From Bacillota bacterium (GTDB taxonomy: Bacteria; Bacillota; Bacilli; Alicyclobacillales; SLC66): DNA of 41,165 bases. This document shows positions 8,358 through 16,901 of the stretch, in pieces. Position numbers and translations under genes: made by a program. The stretch spans positions 1-41,165 of the forward strand of contig JAPNUJ010000015.1 in assembly GCA_026627155.1 (NCBI GenBank), read 5' to 3'. Within the stretch, counting starts at the first letter, position 1. Each line of letters starts with the position of its first letter. The notes below the pieces were generated by a model, which searched no databases, was not told the origin of the DNA, and saw nothing but the letters and a program-made list of their open reading frames with translations.

Positions 8358-9890
8358 ATGAGTGTACTGGAGGTCGTGCTTGGCGTTGACATTGGCACGT
8401 CGGGCACCAAGGTGGTTGCGGTTGACCGTGCAGGGGCGCTCAGGACGGCGGCGACCGCCGAGTATGCCATGCAAGTGCCGCAGGTCGGTTTTGCAGAGCA
8501 GGACCCGGAGGACTGGTGGGTCGCCACGGCGACGGCAGTCCGGTCCATCCTGGATTCGCTGCGAGCGTCGGCCGCCGTGCGCGTCGCCGGGATTAGTTTT
8601 TCTGGTCAGATGCACGGGCTGGTGGCCCTGGATCGCGGGGGGGCTGTCATTCGCCCAGCGATCATCTGGTGTGACTTGCGTTCCGCCGAGGAGGCTCGGT
8701 GGCTGGAGCGAGAGGTGGGGCGTGAGCAGATCATTGCCTGGACCCAGAACCCCCCGTTGCCGAACTTCACTTTGACGAAACTGCTCTGGATGCGAGACCA
8801 TGAACCCGAGGCGCACGCGCGCATCGACTGCGTCCTGCTTCCCAAAGACTATGTTCGCTTCCGGATGACGGGTCGATATGGAATGGACATGTCCGATGCG
8901 TCGGGAACCCTCCTCCTCGATGTGGCAAGGCGGCAGTGGTCGGAGCCGATGTGTCGCGCCGCAGGCATCCCGGAGAGTTGGCTGCCGCCGCTGTGCGAAG
9001 CCAACGAGGTCGTGGGAACCCTTACGCATGAGGCCGCCTTGCGGCTGGACCTTCCCGCGGGCACGCCTGTCGTGGCGGGCGCAGGGGATCAAGCCGCGGG
9101 GGCGATTGGACTTGGCGTCACGGATCCTGGTGCCGTGGCTGCCGTTTTCGGAACATCCGGCGTCGTGCTGGCGGCGACCTCCGAGCCGTTGCGCGATCCG
9201 CTGGGCCGACTGCACACGTTTTGTCACGCGGCCAAAGACCGATGGATTGTCATGGGTGTGACACAGGCGGCCGGGGGGTCTTTGCAGTGGGTGCGTCGCC
9301 GGCTGGGGAGCGAGCTCGAGCGAGTGGCTGCAGAGACGGGACTAGACGTCTACGAGTTGCTGCAAGATGCGGCGCGGCGTGCAGCGCCTGGGGCGGGCGG
9401 GGTGCTGTTTTTGCCCTATCTGCTCGGGGAGCGGACGCCATTGCTTGATCCGCAGGCATCAGGAGCATGGCTCGGCTTGCACTGGAGTCACGGGTTGGAT
9501 GAGATGGTTCGCGCGGTCCTGGAGGGCGTCTGTTTCAGTCTGAAGGACTGCTGGGATGCCATGGCCGAGATCGGCGTCCACGACACGTCGTGGCGCGCCG
9601 CGGGTGGCGGCGCCCGCGGGGAACTTTGGATGGAGATCTTCGCCAGCGTCCTGGGCCGGTCTGTGGAGGTGTTGCGGGGCGAACAGGGACCGGCCTATGG
9701 GGCGGCCATTTTGGCCGCTGAGGGCATTGGGTGGTTGTCCCCTGGAGGGAGCGGTGCATGGTTGCAGGCGGGAGTCAGCCGCTTGCCAAATCCTGATTGG
9801 CACGCTCAGTATGCGGCCTCGCAAGCGCTGTACCGCGCATCGTACGAGGCACTTCGCGACGTGATGCACCGCATTCACTCCGCGTTTTGA
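8358..9890 (+). CDS. xylB: Xylulokinase, FGGY family
   Basis: Phosphorylates D-xylulose to xylulose-5-phosphate, feeding the pentose phosphate pathway. The 510 residues show the FGGY-kinase N-terminal phosphate loop GVDIGTSGTKVV (about residues 9-20), FSGQMHGLVALD (about 81-92), which is typical of xylulokinases, the catalytic-base loop GAGDQAAGAIG with Asp244, and the C-terminal GGGARGELW. ATG 8358 is preceded by GGAGG at 8344-8348. It is the second gene of the xylAB operon. Confidence 0.95.
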   Translation: MSVLEVVLGVDIGTSGTKVVAVDRAGALRTAATAEYAMQVPQVGFAEQDPEDWWVATATAVRSILDSLRASAAVRVAGISFSGQMHGLVALDRGGAVIRPAIIWCDLRSAEEARWLEREVGREQIIAWTQNPPLPNFTLTKLLWMRDHEPEAHARIDCVLLPKDYVRFRMTGRYGMDMSDASGTLLLDVARRQWSEPMCRAAGIPESWLPPLCEANEVVGTLTHEAALRLDLPAGTPVVAGAGDQAAGAIGLGVTDPGAVAAVFGTSGVVLAATSEPLRDPLGRLHTFCHAAKDRWIVMGVTQAAGGSLQWVRRRLGSELERVAAETGLDVYELLQDAARRAAPGAGGVLFLPYLLGERTPLLDPQASGAWLGLHWSHGLDEMVRAVLEGVCFSLKDCWDAMAEIGVHDTSWRAAGGGARGELWMEIFASVLGRSVEVLRGEQGPAYGAAILAAEGIGWLSPGGSGAWLQAGVSRLPNPDWHAQYAASQALYRASYEALRDVMHRIHSAF

Positions 9891-10022
9891 GTCGTAAGCC
9901 CGGGCCGATCTTCGTCAACAGGGCGGTGCTGACAGGAGCTTCACGGTTGCTCGTTGGCGACAGGTAACGTGACACTTGGTTGGAGGTCACTCTTCCTATC
10001 GTTTTCGTTTTCGTCATCTTGT

Positions 10023-10030
10023 TATATAAT
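10023..10030 (+). promoter_or_regulatory. -10 region upstream of the ATP-grasp operon
   Basis: TATATAAT lies at 10023-10030, with TG at 10020-10021 that could act as an extended -10. No good -35 is visible 16-18 bases upstream. If used, the message begins near 10037 and the ATG at 10055 is the first sensible start. Confidence 0.4.
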
Positions 10031-10054
10031 ATGACGCAAAAGCGAGGCGATCCT

Positions 10055-11548
10055 ATGAGACGAGTAGAGGGGCGGAATCGGTACTTTGACGAGATGTGGA
10101 GCGAGACCGGAGAACCGCGATCCTCATACCGGCAGCTTCGCGGTGCCATGGATGAACTTGGGGACGGGGTCCTCGAGGCCCGTCATCGCTTGGCACAGCA
10201 ACTCTTCTTGCGACAAGGGATCACGTATCTGTTGTACGAGACTGAGACCAGTGTCGAACGGACGTTACCTTTTGATTTGATTCCGCGCATCATCGATGGG
10301 GCCGAGTGGACGACCCTGGAACGCGGGCTGATCCAGCGTGTCTACGCACTGAATGAATTTTTGAAGGACATTTACGGCGACCAAAAGATCATCGCAGACC
10401 GCATCATCAGTCGCGAGGATGTCTATTCAGCGCCCGGTTACTGTCTGGCTATGCAGGGGATTCAGGTACCGCAGCGTGTCCACACGGTGCTGTCGGGCGT
10501 TGACGTCATTCGCGATCAGACGGGCGGCTATCGCGTGCTCGAGGACAACTTGCGCGTGCCCTCAGGGATTTCGTATGTATTTAAAAACAGAACGATGATG
10601 AAACGCGTGTTTCCTGAAGGATTCCAATCCTATCACGTCACCCCTCTAGAACCCTTTCTCCAGCGGATGGCCGAAGCGTTCGCGTTTTGCTCACCCCGCA
10701 AGTCTGCGCACCCGACCGTCGTCCTGCTCACGCCCGGAATGTACAACTCGGCCTACTACGACCACTCGTTTCTTGCCCAGAGCCTCGGCATCGAACTGGT
10801 CGAGGGACGCGATCTGACTGTCGTGGACCGTGTGGTGTATATGCGGACAACGGAGGGTTTGCGTCGAGTGGATGTAATCTACCGGCGCATCGATGACGAC
10901 TGGCTCGACCCGCTCGCCTTTGAGAAGGACTCGTTGATTGGCGTTCCAGGCCTGTTTGACGCCTACCGCGCTGGCAACGTGGGGCTCGTGAACCCGTGGG
11001 GCAACGGCGTCGCGGATGACAAGTGGATCTACGCGTTTGTGCCTGATTTTATCCGCTACTATCTCGGAGAGGAACCGATCCTCGACAATGTCGAGACCTA
11101 TCTGCTCGGAAGAAAGGCGGATCGAGAGTACGTTTTCTCCCACCTGGAGCAGATGGTGGTCAAACCCACTCATGCGTCAGGCGGTTATGGCATCGTCTTT
11201 GGCGTTCAGGCGACGAAGTCTGAACGGACTCTGTTGCAAGAGCGAATCATGGCCGATCCCCGAGGCTTTATCGCCCAGCCACTGATTCACCTGTCGCGTC
11301 ACCCGGCGCTCTGCGAAGGCGGGACGCGGCCGTGCCCAATCGATCTCAGGCCCTTTGTGGTGTTTGGAGAAGAGCCGCGCGTGCTGAGCGGGGGATTGAC
11401 TCGCGTGGCGCTGGGCAAGGACTCGCTTGTGGTCAACTCTTCGCAAGGTGGCGGCGTCAAGGATACCTGGATCGTTCAAGAGTGGGGGGACTACGAGCGT
11501 GCTGAGTCGGCTGGCGGAATCGATCTATTGGATGGGGCGCTATCTTGA
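10055..11548 (+). CDS. Circularly permuted ATP-grasp type 2 family protein
   Basis: A 497-residue protein of the DUF404/DUF407 (CP_ATPgrasp_2) type. Recognisable segments are FDEMWSETGEPRSSY near the N-terminus, QRVYALNEFLKDIYGDQKI (about residues 110-128), VLEDNLRVPSGISYV, DKWIYAFVPDFIRYYLGEEP and VVKPTHASGGYGIVFG, the last being an ATP-binding loop. Such enzymes are thought to ligate amino acids or peptides with ATP; the substrate is unknown. ATG 10055 has GAGG at 10044-10047. Its 3' end overlaps the alpha-E gene by 50 bases, implying translational coupling. ATP-grasp, alpha-E and transglutaminase genes are a well-known conserved set. Confidence 0.9.
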   Translation: MRRVEGRNRYFDEMWSETGEPRSSYRQLRGAMDELGDGVLEARHRLAQQLFLRQGITYLLYETETSVERTLPFDLIPRIIDGAEWTTLERGLIQRVYALNEFLKDIYGDQKIIADRIISREDVYSAPGYCLAMQGIQVPQRVHTVLSGVDVIRDQTGGYRVLEDNLRVPSGISYVFKNRTMMKRVFPEGFQSYHVTPLEPFLQRMAEAFAFCSPRKSAHPTVVLLTPGMYNSAYYDHSFLAQSLGIELVEGRDLTVVDRVVYMRTTEGLRRVDVIYRRIDDDWLDPLAFEKDSLIGVPGLFDAYRAGNVGLVNPWGNGVADDKWIYAFVPDFIRYYLGEEPILDNVETYLLGRKADREYVFSHLEQMVVKPTHASGGYGIVFGVQATKSERTLLQERIMADPRGFIAQPLIHLSRHPALCEGGTRPCPIDLRPFVVFGEEPRVLSGGLTRVALGKDSLVVNSSQGGGVKDTWIVQEWGDYERAESAGGIDLLDGALS

Positions 11549-12503
11549 AAGGGCTGACAGTAACGCCCGTCTCCTCAAGGTGCAGGAGATCAATTCGCTT
11601 GGGCTGTTTCAAGAGGTCATGGTGCACCCTGGTTGGAGACCGATCGTGACGATCAACGGATACGAGACGATTTTTGACTCGCTTTATCCCGAACCGTCGC
11701 GCGCGGCCGTTTGCGACTTCATGATCGTCTCCTTGGACAATCCGAGTTCGCTCTTGTCGTGTGTCAAAAATGCGCGCGAGAACGCCCGATCGCTTCTGGA
11801 TCGGCTTCCTTCGGAGATCTGGGAAGCGTTTAACGACTTTTATTGGGACCTGGAAGATCTACGCACCAAGCACCCGGGCGAGATCGAAAATTTGCAGGCG
11901 TTTTGCAACTTCGCGCTCCAGCACACGTTTCGAATTCTCGGCGCGATCCACGTGAGCATGCCGCGCGAGGAAGAGTACAGATTCCTTGAGCTGGGAATCT
12001 ATCTCGAGCGTGCCGAACAGACAGCGCGCATCCTGGATGTGCGGTATCATTATGCAGTACGCAGTCCTCAGGACGACGCGTTGCTCAGTGTACACCACTG
12101 GACGAACATCTTGCGATCGATCAGCGCCTACGAAGCGTTTCTCAAACGCTATCAGTGGCATCTGACGGCGCAGAATGTCGTGACATTCCTTGTGTTTGAG
12201 CCGAACTTTCCGCGTTCCATCGAGTTTTGTACGCGCCAAGTCGCGCTTGCTGTCGAGTCCTTGGTGCCGACGTCGCGCAAAGAGGGGCATCCGCTGGCGC
12301 GCGCTGTCGGGAAGTTATGGAATGAGGTTCGATACGGTGACGCGGCGGAGTGGTTGCAACGAGGTCTGCACGCGCATCTGACGACATTTCAAAGTCGGAC
12401 GTTTGTCGTCGGGGACCTGGTGAATCGGTATGTGTTTGCTCAGGAGGTGGACGGGGTTGTCGGCCATATATCGGGTGACGCACCAGACGAGGTACTTCTA
12501 TGA
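11499..12503 (+). CDS. Alpha-E domain protein (DUF403)
   Basis: A 334-residue helical protein of the alpha-E family. GTG 11499 is chosen because GGGGGGA lies 8 bases upstream and the product then begins LSRLAESIYWMGRYLERADS, the classic alpha-E N-terminus. A second family block is EEYRFLELGIYLERAEQTARILDV (about residues 165-188; quoted in part only). The biochemical role is unknown; it always travels with circularly permuted ATP-grasp proteins and is thought to be a partner in their peptide or amide-forming system. It overlaps the gene before it by 50 bases and the gene after it by 47 bases. Confidence 0.9.
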   Translation: MLSRLAESIYWMGRYLERADSNARLLKVQEINSLGLFQEVMVHPGWRPIVTINGYETIFDSLYPEPSRAAVCDFMIVSLDNPSSLLSCVKNARENARSLLDRLPSEIWEAFNDFYWDLEDLRTKHPGEIENLQAFCNFALQHTFRILGAIHVSMPREEEYRFLELGIYLERAEQTARILDVRYHYAVRSPQDDALLSVHHWTNILRSISAYEAFLKRYQWHLTAQNVVTFLVFEPNFPRSIEFCTRQVALAVESLVPTSRKEGHPLARAVGKLWNEVRYGDAAEWLQRGLHAHLTTFQSRTFVVGDLVNRYVFAQEVDGVVGHISGDAPDEVLL

Positions 12504-13332
12504 AGGCAGTGCCCGAGATTTGGTCAATGAAGTTCGACTCAGCCCCGGTGACTTTCCGGGTCAGTCTGTGCGATCACACCGAGTGGTCACAGATCCGGTG
12601 ACCTCCTTGCACAGCACTCGGGACGCGTTTGGAAACCGGGTCGTGACGATGTACTTCAGGGGGGCTCTGGAGAGCCTGATGATCGGCGCGGACTCCGTCA
12701 TCGCCGTCTCCAAAGCGGCCCCACAGGAAAGCAAGCTGGCGCCTTTTTCGAAGGAGACGTTTGCGGACCCGGCGTTTCGGGACCAACACTTTTTGTATTT
12801 GATGCCGACTCATCTGTGTCAGCATGCTCCCGCTCTTCGTGACTGGATCTGCGCGGATTGGACTGAGTCCAGTGATACGCTTTCATTTCTTCAGAGGGTG
12901 ACTGAAAAGGTGTATCGTTTTTTCGACTATCGGCCAGGCAGTACCAGCGTCGAGACGACGACGGCGGACTTGGTGGCGTTGCGCGCCGGTGTCTGCCAGG
13001 ATTACGCGCACTGGATGCTGTCTGTGCTCAGAATGATGGGGATTCCTTGCCGATATGTCAGTGGCTATCTCTTTAGCGATCAGACGGAACAAGGAACAGC
13101 CTACGTGGGTGCACAAGCGATGCATGCGTGGGTGGACGTGTTGGTGGGACCGGACACGTGGATGGGCTTTGACCCCACCAATTGTTGTCGGGTCGGGCAT
13201 CAGCACATTTATGTGGCCGTCGGACGCGATTATCGCGATATCGCGCCGATCCGGGGCGTGTTCAAGGGGAAACAGCGCAGTATGACACTCGACCTGAAGA
13301 TTCGTGAGCAGGGGGCTGTGGGGGTGCAGTAG
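12457..13332 (+). CDS. Transglutaminase-like cysteine protease family protein
   Basis: A 291-residue protein with an N-terminal bacterial transglutaminase-like domain (IYRVTHQTRYFYEG) and a transglutaminase core with the catalytic triad Cys180 (AGVCQDYAHW), His223 (AMHAWVDV) and Asp239 (GFDPTN). Family members hydrolyse or exchange amide bonds. The start is TTG 12457, because AGGAGGTG at 12442-12449 sits 7 bases upstream and the next residues match the family N-terminus. The start lies inside the alpha-E gene, so the three genes form one tightly coupled operon. A protease partner for the ATP-grasp ligase product is a reasonable inference. Confidence 0.9.
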   Translation: MSAIYRVTHQTRYFYEGSARDLVNEVRLSPGDFPGQSVRSHRVVTDPVTSLHSTRDAFGNRVVTMYFRGALESLMIGADSVIAVSKAAPQESKLAPFSKETFADPAFRDQHFLYLMPTHLCQHAPALRDWICADWTESSDTLSFLQRVTEKVYRFFDYRPGSTSVETTTADLVALRAGVCQDYAHWMLSVLRMMGIPCRYVSGYLFSDQTEQGTAYVGAQAMHAWVDVLVGPDTWMGFDPTNCCRVGHQHIYVAVGRDYRDIAPIRGVFKGKQRSMTLDLKIREQGAVGVQ

Positions 13333-13414
13333 TCCTCGGGTCTCACTGGATGTCAGCGATGGAGTGGCCAAGACCGTGCCGTTTTCGAACGTGGGGAAAA
13401 GGGAGTGTTGGATA

Positions 13415-14347
13415 ATGGATCATTTTGTCGAATTCTCGTCGGAGCACGTGTACGGATCATTTTCTCACGAGTATCCTCCGCGACTGACCGTCAGGTCGGG
13501 AGATCGGATCACGCTGGAAACGCTCGATGTTCGCTGGGGGCGGGTGGATGCGCAGGGGCAGCGCGTCGAGGTTCCTCGTCGTGAGGGCACGGGACATGCC
13601 GTGTGTGGACCGTTTCTGGTCGAGGGTGCGGAACCGGGGATGACGATCGAGGTGCGGATCGACGAATTGCGACCGGCGTCCCGTGGGTTCAACTTGGCAG
13701 GGGGATTTCAAAGTTGGCAGAATCAACAGTTGGGGTTGGTCGACGCGTCTCGCGTCCATCTGGAGTGGGCGTTGGACCGCGAACGCGGCGTCGCGAAGAC
13801 GGCCGTCGGCAGCCAATCTGTCGCCGTTGGTCTCCGCCCATTCCTCGGTGTGATCGGGTTGGCCCCTGAGGGTCCGGGACCGCACTCCACGACGCCACCG
13901 CGTTCGTGTGGAGGGAATCTGGACTGCAAGGAACTGGTGGTGGGGAGCTCTCTGTTTCTGCCGGTCATGGTGTCCGGAGCCTATCTGTTTACGGGGGATG
14001 GGCACGCCCGTCAAGGCGATGGCGAGGTGTCTGGGTTGGCGATCGAGTGCCCGATGGACACCGTGAGTCTAACCTTGCGCCTTCATCCCCACATGCATTT
14101 GACTATGCCGCGCGCGCGAACGCCGGCCGGTTGGATCACGTTTGGCTTATCGGAGGACTTGAACGCCGCCGCTGCGCAAGCCCTTGACGAGATGCTCAAC
14201 TGGATGGTGGAAATCTATGGCTTCACGCGCGCAGAGGCGCTGGCCGTCGCGAGTACCGTCGTGGATCTGCGTGTCACGCAGGTGGTGAACCAAGTCAAAG
14301 GCGTGCATGCTGTGCTGTCACCGGAGGCGATTGCCTGTTTGCTGTGA
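13415..14347 (+). CDS. Acetamidase/formamidase family protein
   Basis: A 310-residue protein of the FmdA/AmdA family, which hydrolyses short-chain amides to acid and ammonia. Visible family blocks: PRLTVRSGDRITLETLD (about residues 21-37), GTGHAVCGPFLVEGAEPGM (about 60-78), the PPRSCGGNLDCKEL loop (metal-site region), and VSGAYLFTGDGHARQGDGEV (quoted within limits), which is highly typical. ATG 13415 has AAAAGGGAG 9 bases upstream. It lies 82 bases behind the transglutaminase gene and may be co-transcribed, which would put an amide hydrolase beside an amide-forming set; this link is inference. Confidence 0.88.
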   Translation: MDHFVEFSSEHVYGSFSHEYPPRLTVRSGDRITLETLDVRWGRVDAQGQRVEVPRREGTGHAVCGPFLVEGAEPGMTIEVRIDELRPASRGFNLAGGFQSWQNQQLGLVDASRVHLEWALDRERGVAKTAVGSQSVAVGLRPFLGVIGLAPEGPGPHSTTPPRSCGGNLDCKELVVGSSLFLPVMVSGAYLFTGDGHARQGDGEVSGLAIECPMDTVSLTLRLHPHMHLTMPRARTPAGWITFGLSEDLNAAAAQALDEMLNWMVEIYGFTRAEALAVASTVVDLRVTQVVNQVKGVHAVLSPEAIACLL

Positions 14348-14451
14348 GGCTTGGCAGAAGACTCCTCACATCACGACGGCGACAGCCTTGGGCTCACGGC
14401 CGACCCGCCGGCTGGACACAGTGGCAGAACTCGGAGCCATGTGCACGACGC

Positions 14452-14799
14452 TCAAGAGGACGCGTCGCCGCTTTGCTCCGAGTCCATGCGTTGAAGCATG
14501 CTGATCGCGTCATTCAGGTTATTGTTGAAGATTTTTCGAGCGATGTCGAGCAAATCGAAGATCAGAGGATCGCGAATTCCGTAGGTCACCTTGGTTCCCT
14601 CCTTGCTGCCCAGGACAATGCCCTTGCTGCGCAAAAGAGCAAGCTGTTGTGACACGACGGAGCTCTCGACGCCAAGATGCGCCTGGAGTTCATTGACATA
14701 CTTGTCGCCGTCTCGCAGGAGCTCGAGAATCCGGATGCGCAGGGGATGAGATAGGGCCTTGAAGAATTCCGCCTTAAATTGCTGTAGTGGCATGTCCAT
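14452..14799 (-). CDS. ArsR-family regulator at the end of the hydrogenase-like operon
   Basis: A 115-residue winged-helix ArsR/SmtB-type repressor: FKAEFFKALSHPLRIRILEL at the N-terminus and the helix-turn-helix VNELQAHLGVESSVVSQQLA (about residues 35-54). It contains no cysteine, so the classical ELCVCD metal site is absent and a metal sensor is unlikely. Its ATG lies 26 bases inside the end of the NuoB-like gene, so it is the last gene of that operon and probably controls it. From memory, mycobacterial Rv0081 (an ArsR-type regulator next to a hyc-like cluster) has a very similar N-terminus; alignment would settle this. Confidence 0.88.
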   Translation of the reverse strand: MDMPLQQFKAEFFKALSHPLRIRILELLRDGDKYVNELQAHLGVESSVVSQQLALLRSKGIVLGSKEGTKVTYGIRDPLIFDLLDIARKIFNNNLNDAISMLQRMDSEQSGDASS

Positions 14800-15346
14800 G
14801 AGTCGCCGCTCCCCCGTTCAGGATGGTCATGATGTTTAGAAGTCCCCGAAGGATCTCGGGCGGGGACGGCGGGCAGCCTGCAACGGTGACGAGAATGGGG
14901 ATGCCAGAGTCCAGGGCAGTGCCCCGTTGTGCGTAGGTTTGACCAAGTAGCCCCGTCCCACATGCGCAGGCTCCGATGGCAAGCACGGCCTTGGGGGCCG
15001 GCGTGGCCTCATACGTCAGTTCGAGGGCTTGTGCCAGATTTCGCGTCACGCCACCTGTGACGACGAGGACGTCTGCGTGGCGTGGTGATGCAACAAAATC
15101 GATCCCGAGGCGTTGCGCGTCGTAGATGGGGTTGAGCAAAGCTGTCAACTCCCATTCACAGGCATTGCATGAGCCGGTATCCACGTGTCGAATGTGCAGA
15201 GAACCATAAAAGGGCCCACGGCGGATGTTTTGCTTCCACTGCACGAGGAGCGGGTCCGGTTCTTCAGTCGCGACGTGGCTAAACAGCTCTTCCAGCGGTT
15301 CTGTTGCAATGGGTGTTGTCAGTCTTTGGCGAATCAGCGACCACAT
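14774..15346 (-). CDS. hyfI: Hydrogenase-4-type small subunit (NuoB/HyfI/HycG-like)
   Basis: A 190-residue iron-sulfur subunit that carries the [4Fe-4S] cluster next to the large subunit. The ligand cysteines are present in the family contexts GSCNACEWEL, GACACG and AGCPPSPPEI. ATG 15346 is chosen over two upstream in-frame ATGs because GGGAG lies 9 bases before it and directly abuts the others. It follows the large-subunit stop by about 20 bases. Shorter than E. coli HyfI (about 250 aa) because it lacks the C-terminal part. It faces the cytoplasm in the membrane complex. Confidence 0.88.
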   Translation of the reverse strand: MWSLIRQRLTTPIATEPLEELFSHVATEEPDPLLVQWKQNIRRGPFYGSLHIRHVDTGSCNACEWELTALLNPIYDAQRLGIDFVASPRHADVLVVTGGVTRNLAQALELTYEATPAPKAVLAIGACACGTGLLGQTYAQRGTALDSGIPILVTVAGCPPSPPEILRGLLNIMTILNGGAATHGHATTAI

Positions 15347-15365
15347 GGTCATCATCTCCCGGGGA

Positions 15366-16901
15366 TCAGCGATCACAACAGGCGTAACACAGCTCGAAAC
15401 TCTTGTTGATGAGAGGGAAGTCGGCGATGATGTTGCCGGGGACGGCCTTGGCAACGGCCGGCCAATTGGCGTACGAAGCGGAACGGATGCGCAAACGATC
15501 AATGGTGCCGTTTGGCCCGGTCATCACAAAGTGGACATTTTCCCCGCGTGGCGACTCCGTGACGCCGAGCGCCCACTCGTAAGGCGCCGGGGTGACCATG
15601 GGCGTTACGAGCGAGGAATCACCGTCAGCTTTGGGTAGACTGCGCAGTTTGGCAACGGCAAGTCCGATTAACGTCGCAGAGACGCTGGATTCTTCGATGC
15701 GCTGTAAGACACGCGCCATGACATCGCCATCGGGAAACGTCGGAACGTGAAGAAGCGTCTGAACCTCCTTGTCGCTGTATGCACCGCTCGGCTGCGTAAG
15801 ACGGGCATCGGCCAAGTAGCCTGAGGCTCGCGCCGCCGGTCCGACTACGCCGTACTGACGCACGACGTCCAGCGCCAATATGCCCGTTTGCCGAAAACGG
15901 TCGCATACGATCTCGTTCGACAGCAAGACGTTCACGAGACCAGAGAAGGCGCTCATAGTCTCCTGAACCACATGCCCTGTGTGCGCCGCGAGGTCACTTG
16001 GCACATCGCGCGCTACTCCGCCGATCGCCATCATGTTGCGCAGGAAGCGATGGCCGGTGAGCCGTGCGTTGTGGCGCTGCAACTTCTCCTTGAGGATCCC
16101 TGCTTGCATCACGCCAAAGGAGAATCCAATCCCGGCACAAATGTTGCCCACATCTCCGATATGATTGTAGAGTCGTTCGAGCTCAAGAACAAGCAGGCGG
16201 ATCCACATCGCCCGTTCAGGAATATGCGCGTCACAGATCGCCTCCACCGCTTGGGCAAAGGCCGCACCGTGCGACGCGCTGCACACGCCGCAGGTCTGCT
16301 CTGCGACCGCCAAACCCTCGGCAAAGGTGAGCCCTTCCGCGCCCTTCTCCAGCCCTCGGTGAGTATAAAACAGGGTCACATCGAGGGACTGCACGTCTTC
16401 GCCACGGACGTGGAAGCGAAAGTGCCCCGGTTCAATCACGCCAGCGTGAATCGGGCCTACGGGCACCTCGAATTCCCCGTCGGGCACCGCTTCGACGGAT
16501 AGGCTGCGGCTGACCGATGGCAAGCTGACCGCGCGGTCGACCTCTTTGCGCAGCGGATACGGATTTGCATTTGCCGCTAGATCCCCGTGCAGCATAAGGG
16601 GGAAAGGCTCGGGATGGCCGTCTGGGAAGAGGCCTAGAAGGTCCAGTGCCTCGCGTTCGTACCAGTTTGCTGCGGGCAACGCGGGTGTCACCGCTGTATA
16701 GTGCGGCGAGTCGTGTGGCACGGCGGTCTCGAGGACCACGCTGTGGCCTGTGGCATCGTGCACGAATGCGTAGCGCAACACATAGTGGCCGTGGATGCGG
16801 CGTTCGTCGGTCGCCATCATGGTCTGCAGTCGAAATCCTTGGCTCGCATAGGATTGACAGAGGGTCGAGATCGCTTGCGGTCCGCAGGTCATCAGAGTCA
16901 T
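15366..16901 (-). CDS. hyfG: Hydrogenase-4-type large subunit with fused NuoC-like domain (HyfG/HycE-like)
   Basis: A 511-residue fusion of an N-terminal NuoC-like domain (about residues 1-150, with YEREALDLLGLFPDGHPEP) and a NuoD/[NiFe] large-subunit domain. The first metal motif is EQTCGVCSASH and the last residues are ELCYACCDR, so both CxxC pairs that ligate NiFe are present. However, the usual ERxCGxC arginine and the DP of DPCxxC are replaced, and the protein ends right after the second motif, with no C-terminal peptide for a maturation endopeptidase. Catalytic hydrogen turnover is possible but not certain. ATG 16901 overlaps the hyfF stop as TGATG, with GGGAGG 8 bases upstream; GTG 16904 is the alternative. 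Confidence 0.87.
   Translation of the reverse strand: MTLMTCGPQAISTLCQSYASQGFRLQTMMATDERRIHGHYVLRYAFVHDATGHSVVLETAVPHDSPHYTAVTPALPAANWYEREALDLLGLFPDGHPEPFPLMLHGDLAANANPYPLRKEVDRAVSLPSVSRSLSVEAVPDGEFEVPVGPIHAGVIEPGHFRFHVRGEDVQSLDVTLFYTHRGLEKGAEGLTFAEGLAVAEQTCGVCSASHGAAFAQAVEAICDAHIPERAMWIRLLVLELERLYNHIGDVGNICAGIGFSFGVMQAGILKEKLQRHNARLTGHRFLRNMMAIGGVARDVPSDLAAHTGHVVQETMSAFSGLVNVLLSNEIVCDRFRQTGILALDVVRQYGVVGPAARASGYLADARLTQPSGAYSDKEVQTLLHVPTFPDGDVMARVLQRIEESSVSATLIGLAVAKLRSLPKADGDSSLVTPMVTPAPYEWALGVTESPRGENVHFVMTGPNGTIDRLRIRSASYANWPAVAKAVPGNIIADFPLINKSFELCYACCDR

Noticed and set aside
8328..9227. Long minus-strand open frame opposite xylB
   Set aside because: It is a shadow of the well-supported xylB gene, with no ribosome binding site or family features.
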